From: Candidatus Poribacteria bacterium
Lineage (GTDB): Bacteria > Poribacteria > WGA-4E > WGA-3G
Length of the DNA stretch: 64,000 nt
Assembly (NCBI GenBank): GCA_958295945.1
Contig: OY282386.1
Location: 2,790,001 to 2,854,000 of the forward strand
Direction of reading: 5' to 3'
A program made the position numbers and the translations under genes. The notes beneath the pieces are model-generated. The model worked only from the letters and a program-made list of their open reading frames with translations, was not told the DNA's origin and did no database searches. Position 1 is the first letter of the stretch, and each line of letters opens with the position of its first letter. This document shows positions 43,581-52,490 of the stretch, piece after piece.

Positions 43581-45401
43581 ATGAATGAATCGGGAAGAGG
43601 AATCCGTTCTATTCTTGCTACGGATTGCGGTAGCACTACTACAAAAGCAATACTAATTGAGAAACGTGGTGATGAATATCAACTTATCGTTCGCGGTGAA
43701 GCACCAACTACTGTGGAAGCACCTGTTGAAGATGTCACTGCTGGTGTAATCAATGCAATTACAGAAGTAGAGGAACTTGCTGGACGTAAACTGTTAGATG
43801 ATGGAATTATCATCAAACCACAGAACGGAGATGAAGGTGTTGATATTTATATATCAACGAGTAGTGCGGGTGGTGGACTGCAAATGATGGTAGCAGGAGT
43901 TGTACGGAATATGACTGCAGAGAGTGCGGAACGTGCGGCACTCGGTGCAGGTGCGATTGTGATGGATGTGATTGCATCGAATGACAAACGTCTACCTCAT
44001 GAAAAAATAGAACGTATCAGACACTTGCGTCCCGATATGCTTCTGCTATCGGGTGGGATTGATGGTGGTACAACTTCACATGTGGTTGAATTAGCTGAGA
44101 TAATAGCAGCCGCACGTCCCCAACCACGTCTTGGTATTGCCTACGAACTTCCTATTATTTATGCGGGTAACAAAGATGCACAAGAACTTATCCGTGAACG
44201 TTTGGAAGATGTGATGTCATTAGAAATCGTAGATAACCTTCGTCCTGTGTTAGAACGTGAAGAATTAACGCCAACACGTCACAAGATTCAAGAACAATTC
44301 CTTGAGCACGTGATGGCACATGCACCCGGATACAAAAAACTTCTTGAATGGACAGATACACCCGTTATGCCGACTCCAGGTGCAGTTGGAGAAATAATTC
44401 AAACCGTTTCTGAACAGCATGATATGCAGGTCGTTGGTGTTGACATCGGTGGTGCAACGACCGATGTGTTTTCTGTGTTTAAGAACCGAGAAGATGAACC
44501 TAGCTTTAACCGGACTGTGAGTGCGAACCTGGGTATGAGTTATAGTGTTTCCAATGTACTCGCTGAAGCGGGTATTGATAATGTCTTACGTTGGGTACCA
44601 TTTGATATAGAGGAAGGGGATCTGCGTAATCGCGTGAAAAACAAGATGATCCGACCTACAACCATTCCTCAAACGCTACAAGAATTAGTTTTAGAGCAAG
44701 CAATTGCCCGTGAAGCACTCCGACTGGCATTTGTACAACATAAACAGTTAGCCGTGGAATTGCGTGGCGTTCAACAACAACGCACAATCTCAGAAGCTTT
44801 CGAACAGGCAGAAAGTGGTCAAACACTTGTTAATATGCTTTCATTAGATATGTTAGTGGGTAGTGGCGGCGTTCTGTCACACGCGCCGAGACGGCAGCAA
44901 TCCATGCTTATGATGATTGACGCTTTCCAACCAGAAGGAATAACGCACCTTGCTGTTGATAGTATCTTTATGATGCCTCAACTTGGTGTATTAGCACAAG
45001 TTAATGCAGAAGCAGCAACACATGTATTTGAACGTGATTGTCTGATTCATCTCGGCACTTGTATATCACCGATTGGTGTTGGAAAAGAGAGTGAATCATG
45101 CCTCTCAATAGAGATAAGTGTTCCAGAGAAAGCAGTTATCACAGAAGACGTTCCTTATGGTGAGATACGATTATATCCACTTGACATTGGTGAAACCGCA
45201 TCAGTGAAGCTCCAACCTTCAAGAAAATTTGATGTCGGAGCAGGCAGAGGTTCACTCTTGGAAACAGAGGCAATGGGTGGTGTTGTGGGATTAGTTGTTG
45301 ATACCCGCGGAAGACCTCTTGAAATTCCATTAGACCCCACAGAACGTGTTGAACAACTAAATAAGTGGCAGAAAGCCTTGAATACCTACCCAACTGAATA
45401 G
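43581..45401 (+). CDS. GlmL/MutL-family ASKHA ATPase (methylaspartate mutase accessory protein)
   Basis: The 606-residue protein has two ASKHA phosphate-binding motifs: ATDCGSTTTKAILIEK near the N-terminus and VVGVDIGGATTDVFSVF near 280. It also has the MutL-specific segments ISTSSAGGGLQMMVAGVV, LLSGGIDGGTTSHVVELAE and MLVGSGGVLSHAPRR. In glutamate mutase operons GlmL sits between the B12-dependent subunits and may act as a reactivating chaperone. Here no mutase subunit adjoins it, so its client is encoded elsewhere or differs. Start ATG follows taggaga. Confidence 0.88.
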   Translation: MNESGRGIRSILATDCGSTTTKAILIEKRGDEYQLIVRGEAPTTVEAPVEDVTAGVINAITEVEELAGRKLLDDGIIIKPQNGDEGVDIYISTSSAGGGLQMMVAGVVRNMTAESAERAALGAGAIVMDVIASNDKRLPHEKIERIRHLRPDMLLLSGGIDGGTTSHVVELAEIIAAARPQPRLGIAYELPIIYAGNKDAQELIRERLEDVMSLEIVDNLRPVLEREELTPTRHKIQEQFLEHVMAHAPGYKKLLEWTDTPVMPTPGAVGEIIQTVSEQHDMQVVGVDIGGATTDVFSVFKNREDEPSFNRTVSANLGMSYSVSNVLAEAGIDNVLRWVPFDIEEGDLRNRVKNKMIRPTTIPQTLQELVLEQAIAREALRLAFVQHKQLAVELRGVQQQRTISEAFEQAESGQTLVNMLSLDMLVGSGGVLSHAPRRQQSMLMMIDAFQPEGITHLAVDSIFMMPQLGVLAQVNAEAATHVFERDCLIHLGTCISPIGVGKESESCLSIEISVPEKAVITEDVPYGEIRLYPLDIGETASVKLQPSRKFDVGAGRGSLLETEAMGGVVGLVVDTRGRPLEIPLDPTERVEQLNKWQKALNTYPTE

Positions 45402-45500
45402 ATATGCATTACGTGAGTTTGATAAATCAATTCAACAACCTACAATCTAATTGAATTCTCTCAAACCGAGAGCAGAAGAACCACCAGGTATGGTTCTCAA

Positions 45501-46547
45501 TCATTCCTTTGGTAACTTCTGCTTTTCTCTCCATCGCGGGTACTCGTGGGTGAGAAGATTGGCTGCCCAACCACCGTAGTAGGCGTATCCGGTACGGCGT
45601 TCCTGACCAATCTCAGAAAACGCGTAACGGACAACTGAGTCCCGGTCGAGAAAGATTGGACGGTTTGTGCTGATCTCGTAGAAACGCGCCCAGAGTGGTC
45701 CCGCATGCGGATCCGCTACAATCCGTTTATCGGCGTGTCCCTCAGGGTTGGTGAACTCTTCTAAACGCATGCCTTGGATCGCGACTCTTCGAAACCATGT
45801 AACAGCACCCTCAACAGCTGCAATTATCTCTGGTGTTGGTTCTTCAATTGACATCAGGAAACGCACAACACCTACGCTTTCCGCACCTGAGATTGATGGC
45901 GGCTCATAGGAACGCGCCCACGCAGGTTCAAGCGTTTCTTCATCATGCTGTGCACACCACGCTGTGAGTTTACCATTCTGTTTGATCTGTGTGCGTAGAA
46001 TGCAGTCTATGCCCTTGGTAACAGCAGTTTTAGCTTTAGCGATTTCCTCTGTTTTCAAGAACCCATAGTCTGAAGATTCAGAAACATCACGGAGGAGTTC
46101 AAGTAATCGCTCCATAACTCTATCATTGAATGTGATATGGCGATGGTAGTTTTTGCTTAATGGATAGGACTGAGGCCACCCACCGGTCGAATATTGTGCT
46201 TCAAAGATATGTGAAAGACCTTTTGAGAATGCTATTTCGTAGCGCGCTTCGTTTGTCGCAAGAAACGCACGCGCAAGAAACCTTAGTTCGTTAGTAGTCG
46301 CACCGTTGTCAAAAGTTCCCCGTAGGTCTTTACTATCACCATCAAACGGCTTGGAGGCAGTGTCTTTATTCTTTGGCCAACTGCCGTGCGGTGTCTGCCA
46401 CGTGAGGACGTTGTCGGCAATGCGACGACCTTCCTCCCCTTGGAACCATTCGGTGGATTGTTTCGTGTATTGAGAAGGAACGGTTGCCTCGGATAATGAA
46501 AGAAGCAAGAGGCATGACGCACAAATGAGAGGCAGTTTTAACTTCAT
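45501..46547 (-). CDS. Secreted pectate lyase (PL10-like)
   Basis: The 348 residues have a signal peptide (about 1-22, MKLKLPLICASCLLLLSLSE) and the PL10 (Pec_lyase) toroid: LTWQTPHGSWPKNKDT, GTFDNGATTNELRFLARAF, FEAQYSTGGWPQSYPL and HITFNDRVMERLL, a catalytic-Arg region. VTKGIDCILRTQIKQNGK and LTAWCAQHDEETLEPAWARS match the later helices. It would cleave polygalacturonate outside the cytoplasm. The missing stretch between blades is normal. It is convergent with the GlmL-like gene and unlinked to other pectin genes. Confidence 0.88.
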   Translation of the reverse strand: MKLKLPLICASCLLLLSLSEATVPSQYTKQSTEWFQGEEGRRIADNVLTWQTPHGSWPKNKDTASKPFDGDSKDLRGTFDNGATTNELRFLARAFLATNEARYEIAFSKGLSHIFEAQYSTGGWPQSYPLSKNYHRHITFNDRVMERLLELLRDVSESSDYGFLKTEEIAKAKTAVTKGIDCILRTQIKQNGKLTAWCAQHDEETLEPAWARSYEPPSISGAESVGVVRFLMSIEEPTPEIIAAVEGAVTWFRRVAIQGMRLEEFTNPEGHADKRIVADPHAGPLWARFYEISTNRPIFLDRDSVVRYAFSEIGQERRTGYAYYGGWAANLLTHEYPRWREKQKLPKE

Positions 46548-46625
46548 AAAGGTATCCTTTCATTAGTTTTCTGGATGATTCATCTTATGCTTATATATGT
46601 TATACCGAACTCATGATTAATTCAA

Positions 46626-46747
46626 TAGACATTATACCGATTTAATTGTCCAATGTTGCTTCATTCAAAGGCGCGGCGTGTAGGGGCGGGGTTTCCCCGC
46701 CCCTACGATGTTCACAGACTACGCTGATTAATTCATTATAATGTCTA
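46626..46747. mobile_element. MITE-like element with TAGACATTATA ends
   Basis: tagacattata and its exact complement tataatgtcta bound 122 bp. The core includes the perfect palindrome gtaggggcggggtttccccg and ccccgcccctac. The 602-bp gap (46548-47149) also holds a promoter and the left 117-bp inverted repeat. Confidence 0.7.
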
Positions 46748-46789
46748 ATAAATACGCTCGATCTTTTCAAGTAATAAAATTTTTTTTTC

Positions 46790-46818
46790 TTGACACAAAG
46801 ATGCATAAAGTATATAGT
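46790..46818 (+). promoter_or_regulatory. Sigma-70-type promoter upstream of the inverted-repeat gene
   Basis: TTGACA at 46790-46795 and TATAGT at 46813-46818 with a 17-bp spacer. It lies 330 bp before the gene at 47150, so the transcript would carry the left inverted repeat in a long leader. Confidence 0.5.
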
Positions 46819-47010
46819 GATAACTCTGTTTAACACAAATGTTTATTCTAATAAAACATATTATGTAAGTTCTTAGCAAAACACACAACGGTAATTCAAT
46901 AAACTTTAAGTCCTGTAAATTTCCTTTCCATAAGTCATTTAAATGTGTTATGATATATTATAAATACTTGGTAAGTTGAATTACCAACTTCACTTTCACA
47001 ACATTTCAAC

Positions 47011-47127
47011 TCTCTTAAAGTCCCCTTGATAAGGGGGATTTAGGGGGTTAAAAAGACCAAAAACACTGAAATATTGCACTATTTAACCCCCCTACCCCCC
47101 TTATCAAGGGGGAATGCGTAAGTCCTG
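47011..47127. repeat. Left arm of a perfect 117-bp inverted repeat
   Basis: This is the exact reverse complement of 48017-48133. It is also internally palindromic (ccccttgataagggggattt against ccccccttatcaaggggg). It ends at the start of the gene's leader; the outer ends needed for a complete MITE are missing at its left side. Confidence 0.92.
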
Positions 47128-47149
47128 TATTTTTATTAAAGGTGTAAAA

Positions 47150-47980
47150 ATGAAACATTCAAATTTTGTTCTTCTGACAATCGCATTAAGTCTATGTTTG
47201 ATTTTAAATTTAACAAACTCTACCTCAGCTCAAGGTGAAGTCAATCTTGATGGCGGTCCTTTGAAAGAAGCTGATTTTTTCGTAAAACCACCAGGCACAG
47301 TAGACGAAGACCATTCTGGCTATGACACATGGATCAGCAAGTGGTATGGACCTGATGGAAATTACACAAACACTGGTGGTCCAGGAAATGTTATAAGAAG
47401 AGATCTTATTGACGAAGGCACTAATGGCCAACTGACACAGGTAACGCTATCTACCCTCGCCGGTTTGCAGAAAACAAAAAATATGGATGAGATTGATTGG
47501 GGAGATGCAAACGGAGGGCCTCGAAAATGGAATGTCTTTGAATTAGATACTAACAGTGATAATAATATGAATAGGAATGGCCCTATTGATAACATTGACA
47601 TTTACGGTATCCTTGTAATTGATGCACCGAAGGCGATGACATCTGTAATGTCACCCGCCCACGATAATAATGCACAAATCTGGATTAACGGCGAAAAATG
47701 GTATTATCATCCCGATTGGACCGGCGGTGCGAAAAAGGTTGATTACAACGTTGAAATCAAGCTACAGAAAGGTGCTAACGTGCTGCTATACCGCGTAAGT
47801 GAAGGTGGAGGAGGTGCTTATATGAACCTACATTTTGACGATGACACGCATGATACCGTTGATATCTATCCAGATGCAGCTACAAACAAAGATGAATTCT
47901 TCAAAGAAATTGATGGAGTCTTAAGCATTGAACCAGTTGGTAAGTTGACGACCATTTGGGCAGATATTAAACGCAATTAA
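47150..47980 (+). CDS. Exported protein of unknown function with GKL tail, between inverted repeats
   Basis: The start is placed at ATG 47150 (after aaaggtg); an ATG 36 bp upstream lies in the repeat. The 276-residue protein has a signal peptide (cleavage near TSAQG) and a beta-rich body. DNNAQIWINGEKWYYHPDW and KLQKGANVLLYRVSEGGGGA resemble the sugar- or carbohydrate-binding PA14-like/beta-sandwich proteins of this lineage, but I assign no function. The last residues IEPVGKLTTIWADIK match the C-terminal tail of the proteins at 1515 and 2804. The gene is flanked by perfect inverted 117-bp repeats. Confidence 0.7.
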   Translation: MKHSNFVLLTIALSLCLILNLTNSTSAQGEVNLDGGPLKEADFFVKPPGTVDEDHSGYDTWISKWYGPDGNYTNTGGPGNVIRRDLIDEGTNGQLTQVTLSTLAGLQKTKNMDEIDWGDANGGPRKWNVFELDTNSDNNMNRNGPIDNIDIYGILVIDAPKAMTSVMSPAHDNNAQIWINGEKWYYHPDWTGGAKKVDYNVEIKLQKGANVLLYRVSEGGGGAYMNLHFDDDTHDTVDIYPDAATNKDEFFKEIDGVLSIEPVGKLTTIWADIKRN

Positions 47981-48016
47981 CTTGCACTATAGCCTATAGA
48001 ATTCATTGTAATCCAT

Positions 48017-48149
48017 CAGGACTTACGCATTCCCCCTTGATAAGGGGGGTAGGGGGGTTAAATAGTGCAATATTTCAGTGTTTTTGGTCTTTTTAACCCC
48101 CTAAATCCCCCTTATCAAGGGGACTTTAAGAGAAACTGCGTAAGTCCTG
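48017..48149. mobile_element. Right arm of the inverted repeat; complete MITE with CAGGACTTACGCA ends
   Basis: 48017-48133 is the exact reverse complement of 47011-47127. This copy is a complete 133-bp MITE: caggacttacgca at the left and tgcgtaagtcctg at 48137-48149. The 341-bp gap to the next gene also contains its promoter. Confidence 0.85.
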
Positions 48150-48286
48150 TCCATATAACTTGGTGAATAGGTCTAACATACAATACCTATTCACCATTTT
48201 TCTTAATTCGTAAACATTAGTAAGAATACATGATATTTTGATTGTTCAATCATGCAGTCATTCTGAACATGATTGTTAACATATTC

Positions 48287-48315
48287 TTGATAATTGCACA
48301 ATTTATCGTTATAAT
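48287..48315 (+). promoter_or_regulatory. Sigma-70-type promoter giving a leaderless transcript
   Basis: TTGATA at 48287-48292 and TATAAT at 48310-48315 have a 17-bp spacer. The ATG of the TPR gene starts 7 bp after the -10 box, at the expected transcription start, so no ribosome binding site would be on the message. Confidence 0.55.
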
Positions 48316-48321
48316 TGTTAT

Positions 48322-48948
48322 ATGTTATACAGAATCTTTCAAGTTTTTCTTCTAATGCTACTTTTACCTATACTTATCGGATGGATCGGCAACTGGACGC
48401 GTCTGATGAAAAGCGGTCACGAGGCTTATGTGTACCAGAATTATGAATCAGCAGTGACCGTATTTCAACAAGCTGCAGTTGATAGACCTAACAACCCTAT
48501 CGTTCATCATAATCTGGGAACGGCATTATATAAAAAAGGTAAATTTCGACAAGCTGCAAACGCCTTTCAAACAGCACTCCTCAAAGTAAATGTTCCAAAC
48601 AAAGCTGCTGTTTATTACAACTTAGGCAATGCTCAGTTTCAGATGCGCGACCTTGCTGCAGCAATTGAATCATACAGATCATCACTCAGATTGAATCCAC
48701 ATGATGTTGATGCTAAACATAATCTTGCTTTGGCACTTGAACTATTCACTGACGAACAACACAATATCACACAGCAACAAAAGGAAAACAATCCAAGACA
48801 AGATTCAGCAAAAATTGAACCGAATAATCTATCAAAAGGTGAGATAAATCAACTCCTTGATCAATTGAGTATGAATGAAAGTAGACGCCGACAAGAGATC
48901 CTCAAAAAACAACTCAATACCGGTATTAGACGTGCTAAAGATTGGTAA
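48322..48948 (+). CDS. TPR membrane protein (BatC-like)
   Basis: The 208 residues begin with an N-terminal membrane anchor (about 1-23), followed by three or four tetratricopeptide repeats (GHEAYVYQNYESAVTVFQQA, HHNLGTALYKKGKFRQAANA, YYNLGNAQFQMRDLAAAIES). It ends with a charged tail. It overlaps or immediately precedes a BatD-like gene, as in Bacteroides aerotolerance (bat) operons, where BatC and BatD act together in the envelope. The VWA genes batA and batB are not in this window. It has no ribosome site and sits at the start of the transcript. Confidence 0.75.
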   Translation: MLYRIFQVFLLMLLLPILIGWIGNWTRLMKSGHEAYVYQNYESAVTVFQQAAVDRPNNPIVHHNLGTALYKKGKFRQAANAFQTALLKVNVPNKAAVYYNLGNAQFQMRDLAAAIESYRSSLRLNPHDVDAKHNLALALELFTDEQHNITQQQKENNPRQDSAKIEPNNLSKGEINQLLDQLSMNESRRRQEILKKQLNTGIRRAKDW

Positions 48949-50572
48949 CATACACATCATTCTAACTAAGTCACTATATAGTATTATTACGCTTAGCATA
49001 TCACTGATACTTTTCTCACTTGATGTTGAATGCAAGGATATTGAAGTTACAGCAGTTGTTTCTCCTCGCTACATTCAATATAACGAGAAAGCAACTTTAG
49101 AACTTAAAATATCCGGCAAAACACAGATAAATCATATCGGCACACCACAGTTCAACTTCCTCCCCAATTTCATCACTGTCCCACTTGAATCAAATACCAC
49201 GCCACGATTGATAGACGACAAAGTTGCAGTTTCAATGGCTTGGGTATATGAACTAATACCACAAAAGACCGGAGAGATAGTTCTCCCTGATATTAGTTTT
49301 TTATACCAAGGTATACCTTATATAGCCAATCCGGGAAAGATAATTGTTGGTGCAACTGATACATATCATAACATATCAACTGGTGGTGTTCATAAAGTCG
49401 TAGCCGAAGTTGATAATCAAAAACCCTATATTAGCGAGGGAATAGAGTACCGATTCCGTTACTTGTATACAACTGTTATACCAACAGTGAAACCACCCAC
49501 ACCATCATTACCTAATTTTAATGGATTCGTCGTTGAGAAACTAAATGATGAAAAGAACACAACTGCAAATGTCGGTGGTAAAACATTCTATGTTCAAGAA
49601 TATGTTAGAAGATTGTATCCGCAGAAGATTGGAAAAATCTTGATTGAATCATCTGAATTAAAACTGCACCTAAAGGGCAATCCAAAGACCTTGAAAACAA
49701 AAGCAATTCCGATCAATGTACAACCGCTCCCTGAGATTGGTAAACCTACAAATTTTAGTGGGGCAGTTGGTAATTTTACTATTAGTGCACATGTTGACAG
49801 GAACAGACTTGTAGTCCGCAATGCTTTTACATTGTCTCTGAATATTAAAGGTAATGGAATTATCGATAATGTAACGCCTCCCAATATTTCATCAATTAAA
49901 GGCTTCAGAATAAATCCTCCTTCACATGTAAAAGGCGATACTGGCAATAGCATCCAATTCAATTATGTTGTCATACCATTAGAAGCAGGAAGATTGCAAA
50001 TTCATGCTATAACTCTTTCTTTTTACAATCCAACCATCAAAACATATCAGACTGCGAAAACAAAACCTATACCAATTACTGTGATTCCTAATTCCTTAGA
50101 TGGTATTGAACCTGAATCAAGTTTCCCTACTTGGATTTTGTGGTCGCTGTTAATATTGTTGGTTTGCGCAGTAATATTTGCTGGTTTTCTGTTATACCGT
50201 TCTAAATTGAACAGGCGGTCATCAGATGCAGATAATATAAGTTCTCATACGCAAGCGGACTCTGTCGCATTAGATTCCTTAGATAGTGGAACTATAGATA
50301 TGAATTCAACAGCATTTGGAGAAGAATTGACACGAATATTACATCAATACCTGTGTAATATGATTGATGAACCATATCGCAAGTTAACTATTGCAGAAGT
50401 CCAGGCAATATGTAATAATGTGAAAGTGTCTCAAACAATAATTGATGAAATTGAAGAGATTCTTACAAAATGTGATTTTCACAGATTCGCCCCCGTTCCT
50501 CTTTCTAATGAAGAACGCAGAAATTTAGCAACGCGTCTAAACACTGTGACACAACATCTGGAAACAACTTAA
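48875..50572 (+). CDS. BatD-like envelope protein (oxygen-tolerance family)
   Basis: The protein has an N-terminal signal or anchor (about residues 30-51), then beta-sandwich repeats: VTAVVSPRYIQYNEKATLEL, VAMAWVYELIPQKTGEIVL-like, VRRLYPQKIGKILI, FTISAHVDRNRLVVRNAFTL and VIPLEAGRLQIHAITLSF. A membrane helix (WILWSLLILLVCAVIFAGFLL) is followed by a cytoplasmic tail of about 125 residues. This fits BatD. The start is uncertain: ATG 48875 overlaps the TPR gene by 74 nt, whereas GTG 48932 overlaps it by only 17 nt and still keeps the signal peptide. At 565 residues it is a normal size. Confidence 0.75.
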   Translation: MKVDADKRSSKNNSIPVLDVLKIGNIHIILTKSLYSIITLSISLILFSLDVECKDIEVTAVVSPRYIQYNEKATLELKISGKTQINHIGTPQFNFLPNFITVPLESNTTPRLIDDKVAVSMAWVYELIPQKTGEIVLPDISFLYQGIPYIANPGKIIVGATDTYHNISTGGVHKVVAEVDNQKPYISEGIEYRFRYLYTTVIPTVKPPTPSLPNFNGFVVEKLNDEKNTTANVGGKTFYVQEYVRRLYPQKIGKILIESSELKLHLKGNPKTLKTKAIPINVQPLPEIGKPTNFSGAVGNFTISAHVDRNRLVVRNAFTLSLNIKGNGIIDNVTPPNISSIKGFRINPPSHVKGDTGNSIQFNYVVIPLEAGRLQIHAITLSFYNPTIKTYQTAKTKPIPITVIPNSLDGIEPESSFPTWILWSLLILLVCAVIFAGFLLYRSKLNRRSSDADNISSHTQADSVALDSLDSGTIDMNSTAFGEELTRILHQYLCNMIDEPYRKLTIAEVQAICNNVKVSQTIIDEIEEILTKCDFHRFAPVPLSNEERRNLATRLNTVTQHLETT

Positions 50573-50634
50573 AAATTGATATAATAAATTTGAAACAATT
50601 TGCTATAATTCAATTTTAAAAAGGACACTACTTT

Positions 50635-51150
50635 ATGCCAGAGATTTTAAATCTTTTGATTAGATGGATACATGTAATTGCAGCCGTTGTATGGATTGGT
50701 GGTAATCTTGTTTTAGCAATGGTTATAGTTCCATATTTTCGTCAAAATTTGCCTCCTGTACGGCGTATAAAACTACTGACACAAATTGGAAAACGATTCG
50801 AACCCATTGTATGGGGTTGTGTTGGTATCCTATTTTTTACAGGATTGATCAACATTGTCAATGCAATTGGTATTTCTCCAACTGCTGACTCTGCGATTAC
50901 GACTACATTTATGAGAACACTATTTATCAAATTGATGCTATTTGTTGTACTGATTATTCTCACAACACTCCATAGTTTTGTGTTTGGACCAAGACTGGCT
51001 AAAGCAATTGAAACGCTGGACGAATCATTGGAAGAACTACCTTCTGAAATCCAACCCATCCGAAAGCAGATGTCTATAGTGTCAAGTCTAATGGGAGTTG
51101 TATCAATACTTATACTACTTGCAGCGGTCGCATTAGTTATGGGAATATGA
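50635..51150 (+). CDS. CopD-like (DUF2269-type) integral membrane protein
   Basis: The 171-residue protein has four hydrophobic segments. LLIRWIHVIAAVVWIGGNLV starts with the conserved Trp-His pair seen in CopD and related cytochrome-like membrane proteins, GILFFTGLINIVNAIG contains the second, and LFVVLIILTTLHSFVFGP the third, with a further conserved His. It resembles the small CopD-type domain, possibly copper- or haem-binding; the ligand is unproven. It starts at ATG with aaaaggac ahead and follows the BatD-like gene by 62 bp. Confidence 0.7.
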   Translation: MPEILNLLIRWIHVIAAVVWIGGNLVLAMVIVPYFRQNLPPVRRIKLLTQIGKRFEPIVWGCVGILFFTGLINIVNAIGISPTADSAITTTFMRTLFIKLMLFVVLIILTTLHSFVFGPRLAKAIETLDESLEELPSEIQPIRKQMSIVSSLMGVVSILILLAAVALVMGI

Positions 51151-51158
51151 ACAATTAC

Positions 51159-51186
51159 TTGACAAATCTGTCTAACCTGATAAAAT
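51159..51186 (+). promoter_or_regulatory. Sigma-70-type promoter for the 51265 lipoprotein
   Basis: TTGACA at 51159-51164 and TAAAAT at 51181-51186 with a 16-bp spacer, 78 bp before the ATG. Confidence 0.5.
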
Positions 51187-51264
51187 GTCTTAATCTGTCC
51201 ATTTGAATCATTTTTATTTGGAATTGTAACTTTAAAACTTCCATCCAAATTGTTAGGAGAAAAG

Positions 51265-51957
51265 ATGTATACTAAATTTGGTCATTTACCATTAATTTTC
51301 GGGGCACTTATTTTTATTGCTGGTTGTCATATCCTAATTGCTGAACAAGAATGGAGTGATAATTATGCGTTAATGGAAGGCACTATGTCAACCAATCCAG
51401 AAATGATAGACGGTGATGTGAAAACTGTCGGTGAAACAGCATCCTCTACAGGACCAGGAAGACTCTACGGTTCAAGTAATGCAACAGAAGTAATTGTTTC
51501 ATTGCCTGAAAAGAAACTCATACGTAAGATCGTAATACACTCAGATAATCTTAAAAAATTTGCTATCTATGCAGATAGAGGCGGAACTTTACATTCTGAC
51601 ACAGATTGGCAATTAGTAGAAGAAGTTAAAATGGTAAAGACATATCCAGTAGTTGTCAACTATACGGATATACTACCTACTTCAAGATTTCGGATTGTTG
51701 TCTTAGACACAACGGATGATGCAGCTATGTCGCGCCGTGCAAGAGCAGACTTTATGAGGGAAGCGGACGAGTTTAATAGAAACCCTGAAAATAGAGGAAG
51801 AAGATTTGATGGAGGAAATCGTAATTTTCGCGTGCGGTATCCAGCAAGAATTAGTGAAATTGAGATATATGGACATAAACCAGCAGAAGAAACCAAAGCA
51901 CTCAAATCTGATACAAAGCCTAAACGTGAATCATTACTTGATCAGATTTTGAAATAG
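51265..51957 (+). CDS. Lipoprotein with discoidin-like (F5/8 C) domain
   Basis: The start is ATG 51265, just after taggagaaaag; the TTG 15 bp upstream overlaps that site. The 230 residues have a lipobox (IFIAGC) and a beta-sandwich body. GTMSTNPEMIDGDVKTVGET is the DGD region typical of F5/8 type C domains, EVIVSLPEKKLIRKIVIHS the core strand, and RISEIEIYGH the closing strand. Such domains bind carbohydrates or membranes on the cell surface. A basic RRFDGGNRNFRVR insert is unusual. No partner gene is obvious. Confidence 0.7.
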   Translation: MYTKFGHLPLIFGALIFIAGCHILIAEQEWSDNYALMEGTMSTNPEMIDGDVKTVGETASSTGPGRLYGSSNATEVIVSLPEKKLIRKIVIHSDNLKKFAIYADRGGTLHSDTDWQLVEEVKMVKTYPVVVNYTDILPTSRFRIVVLDTTDDAAMSRRARADFMREADEFNRNPENRGRRFDGGNRNFRVRYPARISEIEIYGHKPAEETKALKSDTKPKRESLLDQILK

Positions 51958-52066
51958 AAATTAAGCTAAGTAATTTTTCTGAGTAAGAATCATCCTATTA
52001 CACATTGTAAGGTGTGGTCCTGTTGCCACACCTTTTTGTATTCTCACTGATTTGCCTATGTTGTCG

Positions 52067-52403
52067 ACTCTTGTTGGAGCGGTTTTCAACAGCACTCTTG
52101 TTGGAGCGGTTTCTAACCGCGATTTCTTCAGCACATTATGTGCGAAAGGTCTATAGAAATCAGATACAAAAGAAAGAACAAGCCCCAGCGGGGCGACAGG
52201 TGTATAAAATGCACAAACTTTACTCACTAAATTGACTCCTATGGTGCGGTTTCCGAACCAATTCAGAATACCACACGGGGAATGCCAAATGAAGATTAAA
52301 TTATTAAACGGGTAATTCTCATTTTCTCAAACCCGGTAGGAGCGGTTTCCTAACCGCTCCGAACTTCTCAAGGAAATTACCTGATTTATTTCTTAATCCT
52401 CAT
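52067..52403. repeat. Gene-free region with dispersed repeats and a MITE-like unit
   Basis: The 914 bp between the lipoprotein and the 52872 frame are mostly repeat. An 18-bp unit (actcttgttggagcggttt) occurs twice at 52067-52111; a ccccagcggggcga hairpin unit at 52184 resembles the 49-bp array; 52289-52403 is a MITE-like unit with atgaagattaa ends, the inverted relative of 32228-32377. The open frames crossing this DNA are repeat-derived. Confidence 0.7.
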
Positions 52404-52490
52404 ATGGCATTCATACCGTTGATTTGGCGTATTCTGATGGAATAAAAAATATTTGATTTATCAAACTCACGTTAGGTTAAGATATCCAAT

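Noticed and set aside
47114-47149. Upstream start for the exported gene at 47150
   Set aside because: That ATG lies inside the inverted repeat and would put 12 charged and Cys residues before a normal signal peptide; the ATG at 47150 has a better ribosome site.
52014-52235. Open frames in the 52 kb repeat region
   Set aside because: They translate palindromic repeat DNA on both strands, with no ribosome sites.
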